A stretch of 64,000 nucleotides of DNA from Apostichopus japonicus. Lineage: Eukaryota; Echinodermata; Holothuroidea; Aspidochirotida; Stichopodidae. Under the pieces are notes generated by a model. That model saw only the letters and a list, made by a program, of their open reading frames with translations. It was not told the origin of the DNA and searched no databases. Both the position numbers and the translations under genes were made by a program. The DNA lies in the NCBI RefSeq assembly GCF_037975245.1, contig NC_092578.1, positions 4,361,501-4,425,500 on the forward strand, in the 5' to 3' direction. Shown here one piece after another: positions 41,270 to 57,000 of the stretch (positions are counted from its first letter, which is position 1; the number at the start of each line of letters is the position of its first letter).

Positions 41270-43989
41270 CATATCTTTGAATTTCGACATAATTATAGAT
41301 ATGTTATAGTGTACATGTCCCTCATTTAACATGTACAATTTTTAGAATTTGTTTGATCCACTCCCCCTCCCTGCCCCCAGGGATATACCCCTCCTTTCAA
41401 AGTCCTGTGCTACTGCTGTGAGGTGCTGAACGAAGCAATGCTTTTTGAGCTAACCAGAAGAGTAAACTTCTCCAGAGTGGGTACTGAGCAGAGAAGACAT
41501 TTTCCTTTTCAAGTTATACACAACTCAAATAAGTTTATTCTTTCTTCTTACAACATGAAGTATCAATCTAGATAATACACATATCTCAAACAGATCCAGG
41601 AAGAGGAAGACTAAGACACAGTGGATATCTACACTAGTGCATTGCCTGTCTTCTTTAACACAATGCTCTGAATACTTCTAATTCTGAGCTAGTTACATCA
41701 TGTCAACTTTTAATTGTATTATATTACAGATGAACAGCTGTCCTTAGGCATTGCTGTTGGGGAGAGTGGTCATGTCATCCTGGGGGAGGGGAGGGGTGGG
41801 AGTGGATAGTTTCATCTGTCCTTTACGAAAGTTTGGTCAAAGGGGGGGAGGGGGGAGTGTTTGGATGCAAACTGGTAAACTATTTTGCAACTTTGGCAAA
41901 AAATGTTGAAGAATTTTCAACTGTTTTGGTTGTACTGTTTTATAAAATTCTGTCAGTGCAGGGGGGATGTGGATAGGGCTTGATCATAGCCCCCTAGAAG
42001 TATACATTGCACCCTGCCCTTGTTTTCTTGGGGGGGGGGAGGGGATTATAGCCAGGAGAGATATGAAGTATTTTATTTTGGGGAGTTTGTAAATAGGGCT
42101 ATTCCATAACAGATGCTTGTTCATTAATTTCCAATATAATACAATATTTCCTTGTCACAGGAGTTGGTATCTCCTGCAGTGCTTGCTATGGCTTGATTGG
42201 GTACAATCTTGGCACCCATGATAAACTTTATCCCTACACTAGCAGTATAGTTAGAGGTCATCACTATGTATTCCCCTGCCCCTCCCCCTCCCCACCCACC
42301 TCCCACCCCCCAAAATATGCTAGAAAGTATGAAAAAAATTACCTATGCACAAATTTTAACAGAGTTTTACGACCAATCTAAAATCAGTTACCCACACTGA
42401 AGCATTTCATTGTCTATGTTAACAACTCTCAACATCAAGTGATAATCTGGCAGAACAGAACATTGAGGAAGGTACTTTCAAAATCTTTTCTAGCAATTTT
42501 TGGCATAATAACATTTTGGAGCCAACCAAGATGACATTTTGGCAGGTATTTGCACATCATATCACAAAATACTATTGTACTGCAACAAAGGAAAATCAAC
42601 AGTAATATATTTGCACTGTAATACATATTATAACTTTTCAGTATAAAGTGTATATTAGCAATGGAAACATAGATGAGTAATATGTGTAATTCTTTGTAAT
42701 GAGACAAGTTTTAATTAAACTCATTTCATAACCCAATAGTAGTGTATATTAGAATGCAAGTCTGTTGGCCTATATCATTCACCACACTTAAAACATAGAC
42801 ACCACATTTAAGACACATTTTTCAAGTTTTTAAGTTTCATTACCTGGTCTAGCTTACACCTCTTAATGGTTGAAAAAAGTCAAAAACCTATGGCTCCTTT
42901 TCAGGACTGAACCAATTAAAGTTACTCAAATCATGCAAATTCCTCTATGGGTCATTACTTGGACTAACAAGAATTAACATTAGAGTTTTGGACGCCGCAA
43001 GACAGCGAAAACCACCATCAACATTTTCAAGATATATATTTACTATCAACAGATGTTGATGATGACAGGTAGGCAAAAACAATGTACTAGCATTGAATGA
43101 ATAAACAAACAATTTTTTTTCAATTTCATGGAAAAATTACACACACGACATTCATATTGTTACTATTTTTTAATACCGACGTTTCACACAATCTTCCTAA
43201 ATTATATAACGTGTGTGGAATACTTTTGCAAAATGAGTTTCTAACATCTATCATTATTCTGTTTCATTTAGCCATACAGGTTACGTTAAATCACACAATG
43301 AATCAATACTACATTTTGTCTGACTCCAGTTAAAGGATGCAATGAAAATTGAAAAAAAAAAGTATTTTTTATTAAAAATTTAATCTGACCTTTCTCAGAA
43401 TTTAAATGGAGAACCCCTCCTCTAATATTGACATCATTCCTTCTCTTCTTTTAAAATCATTTTTCTACTTACATTTCTACATTTAAGGCAGATATGAAAA
43501 TATGAAACACAACAATCCCTGTGTACAAAGGAATAAACACAGATTAGAGTTGAATACATGATACTCCCATCTCTCATTTTCTCTCAGTCTTTCAAGAAAT
43601 ATCAATAAAAAAGGAATATCGTAGGTCACTAATGTAATTAATATTCTGATCAGGTCTCTTAATATAATGCTCTTTCTTCTCTTAGATGAATATCAGAGTC
43701 TTAAAGTCTTTCACTCCAGTATACAATAAATGGAATTTCCCCCTATTTTTTAAACTTTTCTGGGCTGTGTCATCACTAACTACAAACAATGCTATTTTTC
43801 TTTGGAATAGTTGTCTTACAGTATATTAGAATCAACAGTTTTACAGTTAATAGATTTACATTGGTCAGTTAAAGGTACCTCTGCTGTGGATACAAAAAGT
43901 ATTTGTTGTTGTTAGATGATGGCTAGTTGATATTGGCAGCATTTTTAACATCTCATAGTAAATTTGATTCACAAAGCAATAATTCAACA

Positions 43990-44225
43990 TGTATGAATGT
44001 ATTTTAGATCCTCCTGCAAGCAGGAACTGCGAAAAAGCCTCATTGGCTCATCAAAGCCGCAAGCTGACCGAAGTCAAGTCTCTTAGATTCATATTTAACG
44101 TACATGATTTTGAATTGTCAAATGTCAACAACTCTGTAACTGGACTTCATACATTAATCTTGGAGTGACTCATACTGGGGACCTTGATTGGAAGGCTTTG
44201 GCGTTAACCACTGAGCTAACACTCC
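43990..44225 (-). mobile_element. tRNA-derived SINE family 1, copy 4
   Basis: The plus strand runs from TGTATTTTAGATCCTCCTGC to CACTGAGCTAACACTCC. The B-box region has changed (GAGTGACTCATACTGG). It lies in the intergenic stretch between the two ARF genes. Confidence 0.86.
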
Positions 44226-45594
44226 TAACATGTAAATTTACCTGAAATTTCTATGTACAGAAATATGTTTTAAGCATATATCTACTTGCCAACATCTTGG
44301 CTGTAGTAAAATATTAAGTGTTAAGCCCAATTAATCCCCTTTTATATCCACAAACATTAACTGTTTCATTTTCCCCCTCTGTCTCCTTTCCAAGTTACTT
44401 TATGTCACTGCGTGTAACATTCAATCACGAATTGTGTTTTAATCATAACAGATTTTATTTCTTGTCATAAGTCAACGTTTCGTCCTTTTCATAACAGACC
44501 CACCCTGGTAGTAATTTAATAAGTATGAAATATCCATTTAGAATAGTTTGAAATTTGTAAACAGCATTTAGAAAGTATCAATCAAATTTTTACAGACCAT
44601 AGAAGAAAAGTTGACACCCAAAGTTTAGGAAGTGTTAGGAAATAGCTGGCAAATCCTGAAAGGAAAGATGTTGTCACTTCACCTAATTAAACTTCAATAT
44701 TTACTGCTTTTGGGCAATTTTGAAAAATTTCAGTCTAAAAGGGCAAGCCACTCTTGCTGTAAACCTTTACTTGCCAAAATGCCAACTATTCTTGCAACAA
44801 AGTATATGTTGCATGTGGAATACGGAAATGTTTAGATGCTGTCAAAATGTTGAGATCTTTTGTTAAAGATAGTAGCAATTTTACAACAAAATGATGAATT
44901 TTTCAGTTAATATGTCAACAATTTGATCTTGATACATATAAATGTATGTGGTAGATACTGGCTTTGACTGTAGAGAAATGAACCTTTTATACCTGACAGT
45001 TCATAAACATGAAGATAAAGAATAATTTTTTTCAATCAAGACTTACTGTCTCTCTCTTTTGTTTCTTTGACAGTAAGTTGTTAAAAGTAATTAAATATTA
45101 TCCTTATGTCCAAGTGTTCGGACATCTAGCATTTCTATTTACAATCAAGTATATTTACGTACAAACGGTACACTGGCATGAGACGAAACCTTCAAACACA
45201 CTTTTGTTTAAGGACAATATGTGCAGTCTTGATGGCAATGGAAGAGAAACACCAAGGATGGAGAACCCTGGCTCTAAAAGTTTCTTAAAGACAATACAGC
45301 AAAGGATTGCTAGATATATGTTTAAGTGGCCAAACACTATCAATACCTAGTAGCAGAGTTTTAAGCGACAGTATGGAATATCTGTTTGAAGAGTATTCAT
45401 AATTTTATGACAATCATTGTGCTCACAAATTTTCATTGCGACTTAAACTGAGCACAGGAGTCTTTTTGTCTGACTTTTAGTACTATCAATACAGTTTTCT
45501 TTTTGCTTCATTTTGAGATCTCTTTCATGGTACAATTAGAGAAAAGAGTAGGGGAGAATTGGGGAGGGAGGGGGGGGGGGAGCAACAGCTCCCA

Positions 45595-47885
<2,291 letters not shown>

Positions 47886-48783
47886 CTATACTGAAAAGAA
47901 AAACAATGAAAGAGTTATAAAAGCATGATCGTAGCAAGTACAACTCAATAAAGAAAAGAATGGAGGTTCACTCTGTCAAACCGTCAAAAAAAAACAAAAA
48001 ACAAACAAACTGGTGGAATAACAAGTTCGATATGATCAGTGCATCTTCACTTCGGAGGCCTATCCTAGCGTCATGATGCATAGATTCCCAAAGGAATGTC
48101 GATATTGTCAAATCTTATGGTACTTTCTCCTCTATCCCATTGTCATCATATTCCAAGTAACCCCAATACATGAAAGAATCCATGTTCCGGGCTTATTAGA
48201 AGATGTGCAGATGCAGAGCGGCAAATTTTAAGTCAAAGAGAACTCTGAGAATGAAAGAACATTTTGCTGTTTTAATGATTTGTTGATGTGTTTACTTGAA
48301 AGAGGCTTAAGTCCAAGGACTTGCGAAACCCAAGTGCAAGAATTTAAATCAAGTGTAACTAGGCCTTTATTCAAAAGAATATAAATCCAAGGCTAACATA
48401 CTGTAATGAATGCATTGTTGCTTGGATGCAGGGTGGGAAAATAGTTATGTCGGTATGCATATCCTAGGATACATCGCTACTGTGGCCTTGCATTCTAGTA
48501 CAAGTATTAGTAGCATGGAGGGCTTGTTATTGACATACTTAAGCCTGGATTTGATTAATGATATCTATTATAGGAAAATCCCGAAACACTTACCTGTATG
48601 CAATTTTCTGATATGTAGTATATACCTTAGAAATAAAATGACCCCAAAATATTTATTCATATGTTCCCACAATACATTCAGTTGAGAAGAACGTTTGCCT
48701 TGTTAAGTCAGTTAATACTCGGTAATTGACACAATTGTCCTTAATCTTGCATTGATATCATGTAACAAATTACAAAACAATAC

Positions 48784-49511
48784 TGTATAAAGGGGTACCG
48801 TTGTTTTCCGCACACGTTACTTTCCGCTGAAACAAAACGGTGTTTTCCGCAAACAAATTTGTCAGCGGAAAACAACGTTTTTTTCAGCGGAAAGTAACGT
48901 TTTTTTTTTTGAAGGGACAGAATAACTTGCTGAATTGATTAGGCACATGGAATGATTTAGGAAGGTGGAAAAGATTGGTAACTGTAACAGGATAAATCGG
49001 CCATGATTTTAGATGTAACTCGTAAGAAAGGTGGTGCAAAATGCGTGTTCGACTATTAAAACAGCCCTTACTTATACAGCCATTTCCAGCGAAAATCAAA
49101 GATACCGCCTTTTACAACTTTTTTTTTTAAACTATCATTACGCGGACCGCAGTTTTAATACTTTATTAGATAGTCAATAATTAATAACGCGGGTGTCCCT
49201 TTGCCCTTTTATCGGCCGACCACCACATACTTCTTTAATAATCCCTAATTACACACCCCCAAGCCTCCTCTGTATTATAAGCAGCTTAACTTTTCTGACA
49301 TGAACTCAGTCTAACCATCCTTTATCGACGTTCTTTGATACTTTCTCATGTTATTTTAATCATCCTGCCTGAATTTGGTATCCTAAAATATGCGAAAAAT
49401 ATAGTATACAGGAAGGTGAAAAAAAAGGTGTTTTCCGCAGAAGAATTTTTTCAGCGGAAAGTAATTAGCGGAAAGTAACGTATGCGGAAAACAACTGAAA
49501 CCTGTATAAAG
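48784..49511. mobile_element. TIR element with 9-bp target duplication (Mutator- or Merlin-like)
   Basis: TGTATAAAG stands at 48784-48792 and again at 49503-49511. Between them the element starts GGGTACCGTTGTTTTCCGCA and ends in the inverse of GGTTTCAGTTGTTTTCCGCA. The TIRs contain repeated TTTTCCGC/ACTTTCCGCT blocks. It is about 710 bases long with no transposase frame. Nine-base duplications fit Mutator or Merlin superfamilies. Confidence 0.85.
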
Positions 49512-51353
49512 TATGCCTAGATGTTGCAGACGGATCTTTTTTACAGAGAAGTCACATCATCTTGAGCTAATTTTGGTTATTTTAAGAGATTCAAATATCC
49601 AAAAGCAAAACAATACTTGTATTTGTAACAACAAAATTGGGAGAATATGTAAAATTTTTAAAATGAACCTAAGTTTCATCTGCAAATACATGAAAAGGAT
49701 TTATACTCGTGAAAACGTATCTTTGCTTAGATGCAAAAAGTTAAGGTTGCCTGCAGTACTGTGGTTGCCACGATGATATCTAGGAATATTTAGTGGTGTA
49801 TCAATTACGGCGGTGCACCAATTACGAAGCCTAAGCTCTACTAGTAGTACTACTACTAGTATCATTTCAAGGTAGACAAGCGTAGCCTAACGTTTAACCA
49901 ATACTAAATTAGCCTAACCAGACACATTCGCAAGGCCTAATCTAACTTAGCCTAGTCTGGTATCAGTAAAAACGGAAAACTTAGCGGTTGCGTCGTCGTG
50001 AAAACCACACATACAGAACCAAACACCATGTAATGTTAACGCCGATTAAATTTACCGAGATTGGATACAAGTCTGATTACCGGAGGTTTAACTTTTAGTC
50101 CTGCACCTGAGTCTGTGTATAGTTAGTCTGCAGTGTTATAATGCTTTACCATACCATGTACCATAAAAATCTTCCGGTACCATTAATTTGTGACACACAA
50201 ATTGTTACACGTCATTGAGGTGTGTTATTATGGAACGCCAGTCACGTGCAACGCAAAGAATAGTCTTGAACAATAAGGTTGTAGAGAGTGGGAGATTTAC
50301 CCTCCCAAATTTCCCAAAGAAATACTTGAACAGTAACAGCCAAGTTGTGTCCTAAATTAAGAGAATAATAATTGGATCGGTCAATGTTGGTAACTGAACA
50401 TGTTTACATTGGCAGTCTTTAGGTTGTTAATTATCGTTCAGTTCATGCTTTTCCCATGAGAGACAAAGATGAAACAGGTACCCTAACAATGTGAAGAAGT
50501 GAAGGGAAGCTGAAGAAGCTATAATATACCTATAACTCCCCCCCCCCCCCCCCGCTCACTCCCTTTACAGAGTGGATAAATAGAGATAAAGACGATCTCT
50601 TCCTTTAGTCGTAACCATTTACCTTGACAGTAGTTCAAGGAATCATAGTAAACATTGATGTAATCCTCAGTTTTCAAGCTCCTCAATCTTACCGGCGGAT
50701 TAACTGCTACAAAGCAAGCAAAGAATGGCAAACAAAGTTCTTGAAAGCTGCTGAGTATTTGCCCTGCACAACTTCAACGAGCGTAGTTGATGCGTTATTA
50801 CTGTAATTTATCGTCCCCTGTGTGTAGAAGAAACATGCAGTTGGTTTAATAGTCAGTTACTAAAAAAATGTAGTCTTGTTAGACTATCGGTTGAAATCAC
50901 ACCTGTAAGTTATTAAACAACGAGAAGAAATGTCCTTAGGAACATCTAGAGGAATTTAATTTTGAGTAAAGAATAGAACTTATGCTAAGCAAACTAGTGA
51001 AATTTTCATGAATTGTGTTTTGGCCGATATATTGATTAATGAAATTGTCTTTGTTTTTATCAGTGTTGAACTTGAAGCAAACAGTCGTGTTGTCATAATT
51101 GCACAACTGACAGGAACAGGTCACCTATTCTGATGTGCAGGATTTAGTTTATTTAGGTCAGTCTTTCAATAATTCCTTTGCCTTTGCCTTCGCCTTTGCC
51201 TTCTGTGCCAAGTCATTATGCCTTCTAACTTCATCGGAGCATCTGTCCCGCTCTTTTGTGACTTTTGCGTAAATATCCCAGAAATTGCTATAAGGATCGC
51301 AATTACACGATAAATGGGGCACTGAGTCCTGTCAGCCCGACCTGTCAACCCGA

Positions 51354-51772
51354 ACCTATAGTCATATATGCGTAGGAGCCCAATTTGATTTGGGGTGGGG
51401 GAGGGGGTCTATAACCACTCGCCCGAAAAATGTAACTATAACATTTTTTGCAGGCACCGCGTGCGTTCTACATGTTAATGTGCATATCATATAGGCATGC
51501 ATCGGTTATTACAATGCATCCCAATAACATACAAGCATTTTCCGTGTCATTACCCTTCCATATTGGTTATAATTGGGGAAGTCGTTACAATAATAATGAT
51601 AATAATAATAATATAAGTTTAACCTTGTAAATCACATTGCAAATTATTTCTCTTTCAATAGGTGCCCGAAAAATTCTCAGCATATTGCCCGAATTTTCAA
51701 AAAAAATATTTGGTTGGGGGCTGCAGCCCCCCCCCCCCCACCCGGTCCTCCTACGCTTTTGCCTATAGTTAG
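51354..51772. mobile_element. Possible TIR element with poly-G ends
   Basis: CTATAG stands just outside each end; inside it are ATATGCGTAGGAG on the left and, reversed, GCAAAAGCGTAGGAG on the right. Long G and C runs follow. Termini are short and diverged, so this is tentative. Confidence 0.4.
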
Positions 51773-52628
51773 TGTCCTTTTATAAAGGGATTTTTTGGTT
51801 GAATTCCGAATAATGTCCATTTTGGCATTCCTTATAAAATTGCACGCTGTATTCAGTTCTGGGGGATAATTTGCGTTCACAGCATAGTATACAGTAGTAC
51901 ACTAATCAAAGATATTTTAGACGCACATCAAGTAACGAGCGAAGCGTACAATTGTGTTTTGCGCAGCTCAAATATTTTAACATGGACATCCTTTAAGTTA
52001 CTCCTTTCCTTGGCGTGCAATTATATTTGACAAGAGTGACTGTCTCATATCAAATTCGTTGTCCTGAGTCGTGCAATGGTAAAACATAAACTTTGTAGCA
52101 TAATTAAGAGCAACATAACGTTTACAAATAGCCCATGGAGGCTAGGCTAATGCTAAACAACACGGGCTAATCCTAACTAGTAATGTTATGCTACAGTAGG
52201 CATAGCTCCGCGGGGTAGTTGTAGCGAACAAAAATGTTGCCAGAAAGTCAACATGGTTTTTGATTTGACGCTAGTAAAAGAATGATTTTGGTTAGGAGTT
52301 TGAACAAACTTACTAATGACATGTGAAAATAGTGTAACATTTATTTGTTAGGTAGTTACCAAGGCTTTAGTCTGTTAAGAAAGGTAATGCAAGCGAAAGG
52401 GTAATGCGAACCTACATTGATTTTTGGTTGAATTATTAGTTAATGAGACAGAAATACAATTATCCTTTCCAGCCAACAAAATCAATGATACCCTTCCCTT
52501 TAAAAGCTTTCATCACACTCTGTCCAAAGAGAAAGCAAACACACAACTAGATTTCAAAGTCAGAATTTTGGAGATACAAACTGCAAACACTGCTATATTG
52601 CAGTCATATGCAAATAAAATGAATCAAA

Positions 52629-52891
52629 GTGGCTATTCTTACGACTAGTAGTAAGAATAATTTCCGACTATGCATGCGCAGTTGCTATTTTCACGACCAG
52701 AAGTACTATTTTTACGACGAGGAGTAATAATAATTAGGTTAGGGTTAGAGTAAGGGTTAGGATTGAGTTTTAGGGTTAGGGTTACCCTACTACATGCGCA
52801 GTTGCTTGATTTACTTTACTGTGCTTGAATTTGCCTTTGTCGTAAGAATAGTTTATAAATAATTGTTACGACTACTCGTAAGAATAGCCAC
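52629..52891. mobile_element. Foldback with telomere-like core
   Basis: The ends GTGGCTATTCTTACGACTAG and, reversed, GTGGCTATTCTTACGAGTAG are inverted. The core (52735-52790) holds degenerate TTAGGG/TTAGGGTT repeats. The left arm also contains its own palindrome (TATTCTTAC...GTAAGAATA). ATGCGCAGTTGC occurs twice inside. Confidence 0.7.
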
Positions 52892-54034
52892 GGCCAAAAT
52901 GAATTAGCCTAGATAAATTATGAGTGTAAACCGAGAAACTGTTCAATTCTTGCTTAAAATGGTATATATAAAACATCAATTCTAACTTAATGAGACTAAT
53001 TTTCTCCCAAAATGAATCAATATAAGTTAAAACAAAATGAATTTGACATGACAGGGGTCTAAACAAAAAATGTTTTGTGGCTAATCAGGGAAATAATTTT
53101 GCCACAAAATATTCCTGCTACACCCCAATCTTTTATATATGGGCAAGAAAGTTTTGACGATGTCAAGTTTGCTTCACTGTATCTAGCCTGTTACTGTATA
53201 ATAAGGACTAAGAATAATGCAAAAAACAAAAAGGAAGTGGTGGCAAGTTGATTGCCACAATAAGTTTGAAATAATTTGGCTTGAGACTTTTCAAATTGAA
53301 TCACATTATTTCACCCTTTTGTCAGTTATTTTGAAATTGATGAGGTCTATAGTCTTTGAATTGAAGTTGCATATATCATTCCATCACAAGATATAGTGTG
53401 TTAGTTTCTTGGTTTACATGTGACATTGCATGTTTGGTGAAGTGTTTAAGGCGTTCAACAACCAATAAGCAGCTGTGCAATTCTTATTTTGAAAATCCAA
53501 CATTGCTCAAGCTGTGTTTTTTTTTCTGGACAAGGTTCGATCAAAATTTCAGTGTTTAGTGTTAGTATTAAAAGCATAGTCTAGTAGGATCTAGGTACCA
53601 TTAGTTTTGTTTGGAGGTAAGTATATTCATTCTGGTTCACTGATATTTTGGTCCCCAAATACTATAGAAATTTCCTTGCATTACCTATTCTATTGTAGGT
53701 AAGTTTCTGCAAGGGACAACTATTTCAAAATTTTTGATAGTTTTGATGTGGTATGATGCTAGATGCAAGCTGAATTGAATCTGTGATGTGCTGCATAAGC
53801 TAAATTAGCTTGAAGCAAGATAATTAGTCTAGTGCAAACAGTTAAGGTTAGCCTAGGCCATAGCCTAAGTGATATAGGCTGACTAGGGATAATATCTTAC
53901 AGGCATTGGCATAAATAAATCAAGTCTAAATAGGCCTAACCTAACAACAAAGGACGGACATTTTGCAATCATGTAACCTACGGTATGCAATAGTGCTAAG
54001 ATGTATGATGGAGCTTTTTATTTGCATTCTGTAG

Positions 54035-57000
54035 TCTGCGCCGGCTGCAAAGAAGAGAAGCTCAACTTTGGATGAAGATTACTTACTCTTGGAGGATGCA
54101 GTGCCAGTGAAAAAGGTAATATATTCTGTATGGATTCTAAACTTATCATGTTAGCCTACTTCTTTATCTTATCGTGTCAAATTGGCACCTGTGTTGTTAG
54201 GTCATCAGTACCCTCTATTCCCCCTCCCCCCCCCCCAAGGCCCCAAATATGCTGAAGACTCAAATATAATGGATAACTTCAATATCAAATTGACATTTTA
54301 AAACATATCTTCTGTTATCTAAAGTCATCATTAACAACCAGATTCCAAAACAAGAAATACAAACTTTGTCGTAACAGTCACGCAGTGATGTAGACGAACA
54401 ATTTGAAGATGAAGAACTAGACGAAGATGCCCTGTTGGGACTTAGCGACAACGATGAACCATACGAAGGAGATGGGGGTACTGAACTTGATGTAACCTTG
54501 GCATCTAACGAACCAGAATTGGATGATGACGGAGGATACAGCGTCTATCCGGAGGACAAAGGGCTCGAAGACGATAGTTACGAAGTATCGCAAGAATTCG
54601 ATGAGGAGCCAGGAGAAGAATTCACCGCAGAAGAAGGAACTGCCGAGGAGTATCCAGACGAAGTTTATATAGAGGAGACAACAGAGGAGTACCCTGAGGA
54701 GGAGTCATACCAAGAGGTAGAGGCAGATGACCACAAGACTGGTGGAGCAGATGAGTAAGTTACCGTATCAAAAGAGGAATGGGAATGTTTCTTGGGCCTT
54801 TAATTTTAGGTTGAAATATTCCATGAAAGGTTGTGCATTTGTCGCACTAGCTATAGACCACGTTCATTACAGAGTCTAGGATGTTTGTTACATTCTCAGT
54901 GAATGTTGTAGCTTTCTGGAAAAATTGTCTCTATCTCAAGATGTAGAGATATCTGAAAGTTGAGACACAGTTTGCCTCTGTGAACCTTCCCAAATGAACA
55001 CAATCCTAAACACACATTTGTTTGCACTAACTGACTGAAACAGTTTTATTTATGTTCTTTCCCAGGAACAAATTTATTGCTATTTTAAACCACTCAAAAT
55101 TAAATCACATGAAAATTTGAAATTCCATTTGGGGGAATTGACACAGTGCAATAAATTGCACATAGTTACATTGTTTATTGATTTTGACATTGTACTCGGG
55201 AGAAAGGTTGTTTCATGTTTCTCTCTGCAACCGAAGCTGTTGCAAGTAATTTTGTATGCGGATTCCGGCTATGTGGTTTTGTGCATAGCTTGTGCCATTT
55301 AGGACATTCTGTTTGTTGATAGTTAACAACATTTTGTCAAATGTTTCATGAATGTCATTTAGGTATAAAGCAGAAACTTCTGAAGATGTAGCCGTGGAAA
55401 CGATAGATGAGTCCAGCTTTTTTGATGTCCTGGATATTGACATCACTGATGATAGCCTCATCAAGGAGCTTGAGGAGGAGGAGGATTTTGCTCAAACATC
55501 ATCTTCTGGAGGCACCTTCGTTAAGCCTGCTGAGCCTCCTCCAATCTTCAGTACTCCTAAGACAACCCCCAAGACAACTCCTCAAAAGCTGACCACACCA
55601 AAGACACCTGTACAAGTGAAAGACACATCAAGTAAAGTGCATCCACAAGAAACTGAGGTTAGTTGTGATATCAGTAAGCAGCTCACAGAGAGAGAGAGAG
55701 AGAGAGGTGGAGAGGAATGAAAATTACCATTGTACCATGGTTGCAAAAGTTTCTACTCTTGTTATTTATTTATTTAAAATAAAATAAAACTGTTAGCAAA
55801 CTGCTTATCCACAAGAGAGCCTGTGTAGGAGAATGTGTAAAGGTAAGTTGGCCTGACGTTTCGATCCTGGCAGGTTCTTCTTCAAAGGCTAAATGTCAAG
55901 AGTCATGAGACATTCATGAAAGCAACATTGAGTCCATTATATATGCTTCTAAAATAGAAACTTGATGTGCTATTTTAAGAGGTAGTGATCGAACCATGTT
56001 TATTACCACTGAGATTAAAGGCATTGAAGACTCGCCCCAAATCGCATGTCGCCCTCTGCAAAAGTTAACTTTCCGTTGCTTGCAAGTGAAGTTTTCTTCT
56101 TGTCGCTACAAAATGCAGACAGTAATGTAATATCTGGACCTGAGATGTCCATCGCTGCTATGTACACTGTGTTGTGTTTATTGACCGTAGCTGCATGTAT
56201 TGACTGTACACTAGTTTCTAATTACCGACGGTAGCAAGCTGTGTGTGTATTTTCTGGGATCGATGATGATGTCTAACACTTCTGTTAGACCTCATTCATA
56301 ACTAGGTCAGATTACCGGCATCAGACGTTACTTTATGCGCAAGTCTTCACTCCCTTTAAGGGGTGTTAGACAGTTCTCCATGTCACTCCTAAAGTTTCTT
56401 ACAGTTGGAATGTAATTTTGTGAGATGACTGAAACAGTGGATTCTATTTTGTCTTAGTTTGGTTCTTGTTGAGGATCTTGCTATAGAGAGAAGATGGTAG
56501 GACATGCAATTGCTGTTTGATGCTCTATTTTAGGCTAGAGAATCTCATTATTTAACAAATCATGTCCATGTCTTATACCTTTTTAGTAAACACTTATGTA
56601 ACCTCTACATATGGCTTGAAATTAACGCAACAACAAAGTCATGGAAAAATACAAAAGGGCTCTCAGTATTTAATTTTCATAGACGTTTATGTGCTTGTTG
56701 TTTTTTTTTCCCCACTTTGTTTAGTGGGACAAAATATAGCAAGATATAAAGCATGGTCCAACCATGAAAGAAGACCAAGGTACAAAAGGTCTACAAAACT
56801 CAGAGAAAGTACCATGAAGAGTCAAAATTCTATGAACATAATGGGTACCTGTAGTATTACAAGCAATATGAGAATGTCCAGCATAAAAATCACATTATAA
56901 CATTTAACATATATGTTAACATTATGCATAATGAAAGTAAGAGAATCTTTTACGCTACTGCCCTAACAGCGGGATGATCGTGTATGTCACAGCAGTTACA

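Larger units (their letters stand above)
40216..45594. other. Intergenic between the ARF genes
   Basis: I see no gene. It holds several poly-G/poly-C patches (41770-42050, 42270-42310, 45560-45585), the foldback at 41091 and one SINE copy at 43990. Short open frames lack any recognisable motif or codon pattern. Confidence 0.5.
49512..54034. other. Gene-poor stretch before RBM33
   Basis: It should contain the 5' exon of RBM33 and perhaps the non-coding exon of ARF copy B, but neither could be fixed. A GTAAGT donor at 53617 follows sequence with no usable ATG. TIR debris (51354) and the telomere-like foldback (52629) are the only other structures. Confidence 0.4.

Noticed and set aside
52735-52790. 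A true telomere end
   Set aside because: TTAGGG units are few, degenerate and enclosed by a foldback with unique sequence on both sides.
54435-54758. RBM33 starting at the in-frame methionine near 54435
   Set aside because: The usual reading frame continues upstream through the exon start at 54378 and joins 54035-54115 in phase, with acidic residues matching the RBM33 N-terminus, so the methionine is internal (it is GLSDN context, read from an alternative start codon).
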